From an uncultured Loktanella sp. (GTDB taxonomy: Bacteria > Pseudomonadota > Alphaproteobacteria > Rhodobacterales > Rhodobacteraceae), in contig CAJXTP010000092.1 of the NCBI GenBank assembly GCA_913061335.1, forward strand, positions 1-10,364: a stretch of DNA of 10,364 nt, in the 5' to 3' direction. Shown here in pieces: positions 6,928 through 10,364 of the stretch (its first letter is position 1; every line of letters begins with the position of its first letter). A program made the position numbers and the translations under genes. Below the pieces are notes generated by a model. It was given only the letters and a program-made list of their open reading frames with translations. It was not told the DNA's origin and did not search any database.

Positions 6928-7389
6928 TTAGACAGCGACAAAAACCAAACTAGCCCCGTTCAAGCAATGCCGTTTCCCAGTTGGTGCCGGACCATCGTTA
7001 AAGATGTGGCCAAGGTGGCTTCCACAACGGCGGCAATGGCACTCTGTACGCTTTGAAAATAACGTGTTGTCTTCTTTGGTGCCAATCGCATTTGTCAGGC
7101 TCGCATAAAAACTTGGCCAGCCCGTTCGACTGTCGAATTTAGTTTCACTTGCATAAAGCGCGAGATCACAACCGCGACACGTATATGTGCCAGCAGCATA
7201 ATTTCTATCCAGAGGGCTTGTACCAGACCGCTCCGTGGCTTCATGGCGCATGACTTGATATTGTAGATCAGTCAGCATGGCGCGCCATTGCGCATCGGTG
7301 CGTGTCACTTCAAACGACTGGGCATAAAGTGCTGCAGGCGCAATCGCGCTTCCGAGAACGGACAGGGTGAATGTACGACGGTTCATCAT
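6928..7389 (-). CDS. msrB: Exported peptide-methionine (R)-S-oxide reductase
   Basis: MsrB reduces methionine-R-sulfoxide in oxidised proteins, normally drawing electrons from a thioredoxin-like donor. The 153-residue precursor begins with an RRTF pair (4-7) and a hydrophobic stretch ending LYA|Q near residue 23, a probable Tat-type (possibly Sec) signal, so it should act in the periplasm. Zinc ligands are C71/C74 (CRGC) and C119/C122 (CRRC). The substrate site TGWPSFY is at 89-95, GHIFNDGPAPTG at 127-138, and the catalytic cysteine is C142 in RHCLNGAS. The usual RYCINS has become RHCLNG, and the resolving-Cys position before GWPSF is Thr. C117 is an extra cysteine that might resolve the sulfenic acid. 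ATG 7389 is preceded by GAGAGG with 7 nt spacing; ATG 7386 is an alternative. It lies 183 bp downstream of the anti-sigma gene on the same strand. Confidence 0.94.
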   Translation of the reverse strand: MMNRRTFTLSVLGSAIAPAALYAQSFEVTRTDAQWRAMLTDLQYQVMRHEATERSGTSPLDRNYAAGTYTCRGCDLALYASETKFDSRTGWPSFYASLTNAIGTKEDNTLFSKRTECHCRRCGSHLGHIFNDGPAPTGKRHCLNGASLVFVAV

Positions 7390-7470
7390 TTTGCGACCTC
7401 TCAATCATGAAGCAATTGTATGATGTGTATGGCTGGTCTTGTTCCGTGAATATATATTTCAGCGCATTGC

Positions 7471-7497
7471 ACGATCATGTGACGCCTGCGTGATCGT
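7471..7497. repeat. Inverted repeat between anti-sigma gene and msrB
   Basis: ACGATCA (7471-7477) and TGATCGT (7491-7497) are perfect inverted 7-mers 13 nt apart. An inner ACGC/GCGT pair can close part of the loop. It lies 75 bp past the anti-sigma stop and about 80 bp upstream of the msrB start. No T-run follows it in the direction of transcription of these genes, so an operator or an RNA-stabilising stem is as likely as a terminator. Confidence 0.4.
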
Positions 7498-7572
7498 TTT
7501 GGATTTTCATACGCTCAATAGTAGACGCGGCAAAACATACGCAATTTTATGCGAAATACACGACTTTCCCAA

Positions 7573-8283
7573 TTACAGTTCCAAAGTGACGGGACCGACA
7601 GCAAGCAGATCGCCGGTTGGGGCGCCTGTTTGTGATCCTCCAAGTGGCTCATCGCTGATGACCAGCACGCAATCTTCGATTTCCCATGGGATTGCGACTG
7701 TAATTGCAAACGTCGTTTTGATTTCGCCTTTGGGCCAAACACCCAACGAAATGGGCGGATAGTCACCCGCGACTAACCACACCTCTAACGCGCGACCCGC
7801 ACGCGCCCCGCCCACCTGCCGTTCCATCTGCAGACTGCTAATATCAGCGTCGATCCGAGCCAAAATAACAAAACTTGCGTCGTCAGATACAACTTCGGCC
7901 ACAAAACTTGGCACATCGTCACGCAAAAAATTCGATTGGCTTAGGGCGAACAAAACAACGGCCGCCGCGACCACCCCGCCAGATACCGGGTTCAAAGCCC
8001 CAAACCGCGCAAAACCAAACCGTGCAAACAAGGAATTTTTCTTTTTGGCTGGACCAAACAGCGCTTCGTTTATCCGGTCTTCCAATGCAGCGGGCGGTGA
8101 CACGGGGGCCACGTCGTCTGTTAAGTTTGCAAAACTCTCAGTCCACTTGGCGTAGTGATCCCGCATTTCTGGGTCCACAGACAGCAGGTCTTCAATCGCG
8201 CTTTCCTCTGCAGGCGACAACAGCCCAAGGGCGTATTCCGCAGCAAGAACCATCTCGTCTTCGGTGTCGATGTCATCAGTCAT
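7573..8283 (-). CDS. RskA-like transmembrane anti-sigma factor
   Basis: A 236-residue single-pass inner-membrane protein that should hold the adjacent ECF sigma factor inactive until an envelope signal releases it. The N-terminal cytoplasmic part (1-80) starts with the motif AAEYALGLLSPAE (14-26) typical of RskA-type anti-sigma domains. It has no HxxxCxxC zinc motif, so it is not a ChrR/ZAS-type anti-sigma. A basic stretch (KKKNSLFARFGFARF, 80-94) precedes one membrane segment (about 99-117, GGVVAAAVVLFAL). The periplasmic RskA domain shows RALEVWLVAGD (164-174), SLGVWPKG (179-186) and the C-terminal signature ISDEPLGGSQTGAPTG (209-224). The start ATG overlaps the sigma stop as ATGA (8283-8280), implying translational coupling; no strong Shine-Dalgarno is needed or seen. 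An upstream in-frame start at 8328 would overlap the sigma gene further and is unlikely. Confidence 0.93.
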   Translation of the reverse strand: MTDDIDTEDEMVLAAEYALGLLSPAEESAIEDLLSVDPEMRDHYAKWTESFANLTDDVAPVSPPAALEDRINEALFGPAKKKNSLFARFGFARFGALNPVSGGVVAAAVVLFALSQSNFLRDDVPSFVAEVVSDDASFVILARIDADISSLQMERQVGGARAGRALEVWLVAGDYPPISLGVWPKGEIKTTFAITVAIPWEIEDCVLVISDEPLGGSQTGAPTGDLLAVGPVTLEL

Positions 8284-8825
8284 CGTGACAAACATTCTTT
8301 CAATTTGATCAGACTGCGGCGCAACCACGTCCGAATTGTATTGAGCGGCACATCATACCGCGTTGACAGCTCCTGATATGTCTCGCCTTCCAAATAGGCG
8401 CGGCGCACGGCGTCCGACTGGCCTGCATCAAGTTCAGACATACAAGCCGCGATTTGCCTGCGATCAGAAGCCGCAATCGCCATCGCCTCAGGGCTTGGGT
8501 CTGTACTGGCTAAATCTTCTGCCGCTTCCAACCCAGCGCCCTGTATTCTTTTGCGCACCCGCAAACGGTCAATCGACAGGTTCCGCACAATCGTAATCAG
8601 CCATGTCATCGGGCTTAGGCCATTTATTTGGTAGCGATCTGCATTGTGCCAGATTTTGACAAAAACATCCTGCAAGGCATCTTCGGCTTCGTGTCGATCA
8701 CCTAAGACACGCAGACAAACGCCAAAAAGTTTCGCCGACGTTGCCGCATAAAGCAATGAAAACGCATCGCGGTCGCCCAAGGCGCACTTCGCAATGTAAT
8801 TCTCAATATCGGCAATTTCGGCCAT
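8280..8825 (-). CDS. ECF (RpoE/SigK-like) RNA polymerase sigma factor
   Basis: This sigma-70 family group 4 factor redirects RNA polymerase to a stress regulon. It is 181 residues, standard ECF size. Region 2 spans about 16-90, with EAEDALQDVFVKIW (46-59) contacting the beta' subunit and TWLITIVRNLSIDRLR (74-89) for -10 recognition. A short linker follows, then region 4 (about 124-178), whose helix-turn-helix is YLEGETYQELSTRYDVPLNT (144-163) followed by IRTWLRRSLIKL. Start ATG 8825 has GAGGA 5 nt upstream (8831-8835). An in-frame ATG at 8837 would lie upstream of that ribosome site, and a longer frame reaches 8936; both are rejected. It is co-transcribed with its anti-sigma (4-nt overlap) and diverges from cobS. 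Likely targets include its own operon and msrB, but I could not find a shared promoter motif by eye. Confidence 0.95.
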   Translation of the reverse strand: MAEIADIENYIAKCALGDRDAFSLLYAATSAKLFGVCLRVLGDRHEAEDALQDVFVKIWHNADRYQINGLSPMTWLITIVRNLSIDRLRVRKRIQGAGLEAAEDLASTDPSPEAMAIAASDRRQIAACMSELDAGQSDAVRRAYLEGETYQELSTRYDVPLNTIRTWLRRSLIKLKECLSR

Positions 8826-8856
8826 TCGTTTCCTCATCCAACTGGTTTGGGTTATT

Positions 8857-8885
8857 TTGACATGATCGCAGTGAAACGCAACATG
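8857..8885 (+). promoter_or_regulatory. Possible cobST promoter
   Basis: A perfect -35 consensus TTGACA (8857-8862) lies about 125 bp upstream of cobS. Its -10 would be CAACAT (8879-8884, 16-nt spacing) or AACATG (8880-8885, 17 nt); both are weak matches. It overlaps the sigma-factor leader on the other strand. The -35 is striking; the promoter as a whole is only a candidate. Confidence 0.3.
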
Positions 8886-8942
8886 GCTGATTTGCACACC
8901 CTTCCCCTTGCGGTATGGCGCGTTATGTTGCATCAAATCAGC
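8886..8942. repeat. 9-bp inverted repeat in the sigma/cobS divergent region
   Basis: GCTGATTTG (8886-8894) and CAAATCAGC (8934-8942) are perfect inverted copies separated by 39 nt. They sit in the 160-bp region between the divergent sigma-factor and cobS starts. They could be paired operator half-sites or a long-looped stem. I saw no cobalamin-riboswitch B12 box in this region. Confidence 0.4.
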
Positions 8943-8985
8943 AACAATTTACCGACAAAAGATGCGATAAGGGAAGCGAAATATC

Positions 8986-9972
8986 ATGGCCGACGGGACG
9001 ACTCAAATAGACGCGAAACCAACCGAAGATATCTCTGTTCGCGAGGTGTTTGGTATCAATAGTGATATGAAAATCAAGGGCTTCGCGGATCGCACCAACC
9101 GCGTTCCCGAAATCGACAGCACTTATAAGTTTGATCCTGATACGACTCTCGCGATTCTGGCTGGTTTTGGCTACAACCGCCGCGTCATGATTCAAGGCTA
9201 TCACGGCACAGGTAAGTCCACACATATCGAACAAGTCGCCGCCCGTCTTAACTGGCCTGCCGTTCGCGTCAATCTGGACTCACACATCAGCCGGATCGAC
9301 CTGATCGGTAAAGACGCCATCAAACTGCGCGACGGTGTGCAAGTCACCGAATTCCACGAAGGCATTTTGCCATGGGCGCTGCGCAATCCGGTTGCGATCG
9401 TATTTGACGAATATGATGCCGGCCGTGCTGACGTAATGTTTGTGATCCAGCGTGTGCTGGAAGCCGACGGTAAGCTGACCTTGTTGGACCAAAACGAAAT
9501 CATCACACCCAACAAATACTTCCGCCTGTTTGCGACTGCCAACACTGTTGGCCTTGGCGACACCACCGGTCTTTACCACGGCACACAGCAGATCAACCAA
9601 GCCCAGATGGACCGCTGGTCACTTGTCGCCACGTTGAACTATTTGTCACATGACGCCGAAGCCGCGATTGTTCTGTCCAAGTCACCGCATTTCAACACAG
9701 AACTGGGCCGCAAGGTCATCAGCCAGATGGTCACCGTCGCCGACCTGACCCGCACCGCATTCATGAATGGCGATCTATCCACCGTCATGTCCCCGCGCAC
9801 CGTGCTGGCATGGGCCGAAAACGCACGCATCTTTAACGATGTAGGCTACGCGTTCCGCCTGTCATTCCTGAACAAATGCGACGAACTAGAGCGTCAAACA
9901 GTCGCCGAGTTCTTCCAACGTTGTTTCGACATGGAACTCCCTGAAAGTGCCGCAAGCATGAGCTTGGGGTAG
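8986..9972 (+). CDS. cobS: Cobaltochelatase subunit CobS (AAA+ ATPase)
   Basis: CobS is the AAA+ ATPase subunit of the aerobic CobNST chelatase, which inserts Co2+ into hydrogenobyrinic acid a,c-diamide during vitamin B12 synthesis. At 328 residues it is full length. Walker A GYHGTGKST is at 71-79, Walker B AIVFDEYD at 137-144, and the sensor region FRLFATANT at 179-187. The N-terminal SVREVFGINSDMKIKGFADR (17-36) is typical of the family. It forms ring complexes with CobT, which then act on CobN. ATG 8986 has AAGGGAAG upstream at 8969-8976. cobT begins 4 nt after the stop, so the two form an operon and are probably translationally coupled. cobN is not in the window. Confidence 0.97.
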   Translation: MADGTTQIDAKPTEDISVREVFGINSDMKIKGFADRTNRVPEIDSTYKFDPDTTLAILAGFGYNRRVMIQGYHGTGKSTHIEQVAARLNWPAVRVNLDSHISRIDLIGKDAIKLRDGVQVTEFHEGILPWALRNPVAIVFDEYDAGRADVMFVIQRVLEADGKLTLLDQNEIITPNKYFRLFATANTVGLGDTTGLYHGTQQINQAQMDRWSLVATLNYLSHDAEAAIVLSKSPHFNTELGRKVISQMVTVADLTRTAFMNGDLSTVMSPRTVLAWAENARIFNDVGYAFRLSFLNKCDELERQTVAEFFQRCFDMELPESAASMSLG

Positions 9973-9976
9973 CACC

Positions 9977-10317
9977 ATGAGCGCACCTTCGGACAACCCA
10001 GCCGATCCGTTCAAAAAGGCCCTCGCTGAGGCCACCAAAGTCATGGCCAATGATCCGGACTTGGCCGTCAGCTTTTCGGTTGATCCAGCGGGCCAGACTG
10101 CCGAAAGCATCCGGCTGCCCCAAGTCAGCCGCCGCATGACCCGTGAAGAGGTGTTGCTTGCACGCGGCACCGCCGACGCATTTGCGTTGCGTCACAAGTT
10201 CCACAACACCAAAACGGCGGCGAAATACATGCCTCATGGCCCGATGGCCAAGGACCTGTATGACGCGATGGAAACCGCACGCATTGAAGCCGTCGGCGCG
10301 CAGCATATGCCCGGCAC
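9977..10317 (+). CDS. cobT: Cobaltochelatase subunit CobT, N-terminal fragment (cut by adapter)
   Basis: The first 113 residues of CobT (normally about 600-630) are present, and the frame then enters adapter sequence, adding the artefact CLLYTSPSPRD. CobT forms the two-tiered AAA+-like chaperone complex with CobS for the cobaltochelatase CobN. The N-terminus PADPFKKALAEATKVMANDP (8-27), LPQVSRRMTREEVLLARGTAD (47-67) and LRHKFHNTKTAAKYMPHGPM (71-90) are recognisable family features. The acidic middle and C-terminal VWA domain lie beyond the insert. ATG 9977 follows the cobS stop by 4 nt, and GGGG in the end of cobS can serve as ribosome site. Confidence 0.92.
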
Positions 10318-10364
10318 CTGTCTCTTATACACATCTCCGAGCCCACGAGACCTCTCTACATCTC
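10318..10364 (-). other. Nextera read-2 adapter with i7 index (technical sequence)
   Basis: The 19-bp Tn5 mosaic end (CTGTCTCTTATACACATCT, 10318-10336) is followed by the rest of the Nextera read-2 adapter to 10351. The 8-base index CTCTCTAC (10352-10359) comes next, which I recall as i7 index N707, then the first five bases of the P7 flow-cell sequence. This is read-through of library adapter and not genome. Minus-strand frames starting here carry the artefact peptide MCIRDR. Confidence 0.98.

Noticed and set aside
7459..7494. 11-codon frame (MKIQNDHAGVT) between the anti-sigma gene and msrB.
   Set aside because: Very short, no ribosome-binding site, overlaps the inverted repeat.
7390..7572. 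ECF-type promoter (GGAAC on the minus strand near 7441-7445) upstream of msrB as a target of the local sigma factor.
   Set aside because: I could not find a matching -35/-10 pair upstream of the sigma gene itself, so the motif cannot be supported by autoregulation.
8826..8985. Cobalamin riboswitch upstream of cobS.
   Set aside because: The region is short and I find no B12 box or matching conserved core.
14..10336. 19-bp terminal inverted repeats that make the window look like a Tn5-type transposon.
   Set aside because: They are engineered Tn5 mosaic ends joined to Nextera adapter tails and an index; the genes between are housekeeping, with no transposase.
10125..10346. Minus-strand frame beginning MGSEMCIRDR.
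   Set aside because: It starts inside the adapter and is antisense to cobT.

Overview
This window is one complete assembled contig, not a neutral slice of a chromosome. Bases 1-32 and 10318-10364 are Illumina Nextera (Tn5 tagmentation) adapter sequence, so the biological insert is 33-10317. The genes point to an alphaproteobacterium of the order Rhodobacterales, Roseobacter-type. The reasons are the style of the proteins (GatB, the J-domain protein, CobS/CobT), the aerobic cobaltochelatase pair, the bolA / J-domain gene / cobS / cobT neighbourhood, and base composition that looks mid-50s %GC by eye. Genus cannot be assigned from the sequence alone.

Left part (33-4662): the 5' end of a malate synthase G gene (glcB, minus strand, cut by the adapter) diverges from pepN, an M1 aminopeptidase. 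The shared 230-bp intergenic region carries a perfect 12-bp palindrome of GntR-operator type and a good sigma-70 promoter for pepN. gatB (subunit B of the tRNA-dependent amidotransferase) follows pepN on the plus strand and ends at a small hairpin.

Middle (4902-6772): a small DUF4177 protein and a BolA-family protein converge with abutting stop codons. bolA diverges from a gene for a short protein with a C-terminal J domain and a Cys/His-rich N-terminal half. That gene in turn overlaps tail-to-tail with a minus-strand gene for an unknown multi-pass membrane protein.

Right (6928-8825, minus strand): an ECF sigma factor and its RskA-like membrane anti-sigma factor overlap by ATGA. Downstream lies an exported MsrB (methionine-R-sulfoxide reductase), then the unknown membrane protein. 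This looks like an envelope/oxidative-stress response module. Between msrB and the membrane-protein gene, three copies of one 8-bp motif can form two mutually exclusive hairpins.

Far right (8986-10317): cobS and the 5' end of cobT encode the AAA+ and partner subunits of the aerobic cobaltochelatase CobNST; cobT is cut by the adapter.

Most of the window is ordinary conserved chromosome. I found no phage, IS element, CRISPR array, tRNA or rRNA, and no clear new defence-type system. The best leads are the sigma / anti-sigma / MsrB / membrane-protein block lodged between the bolA-dnaJ and cobST genes, and the possible leader switch inside it.
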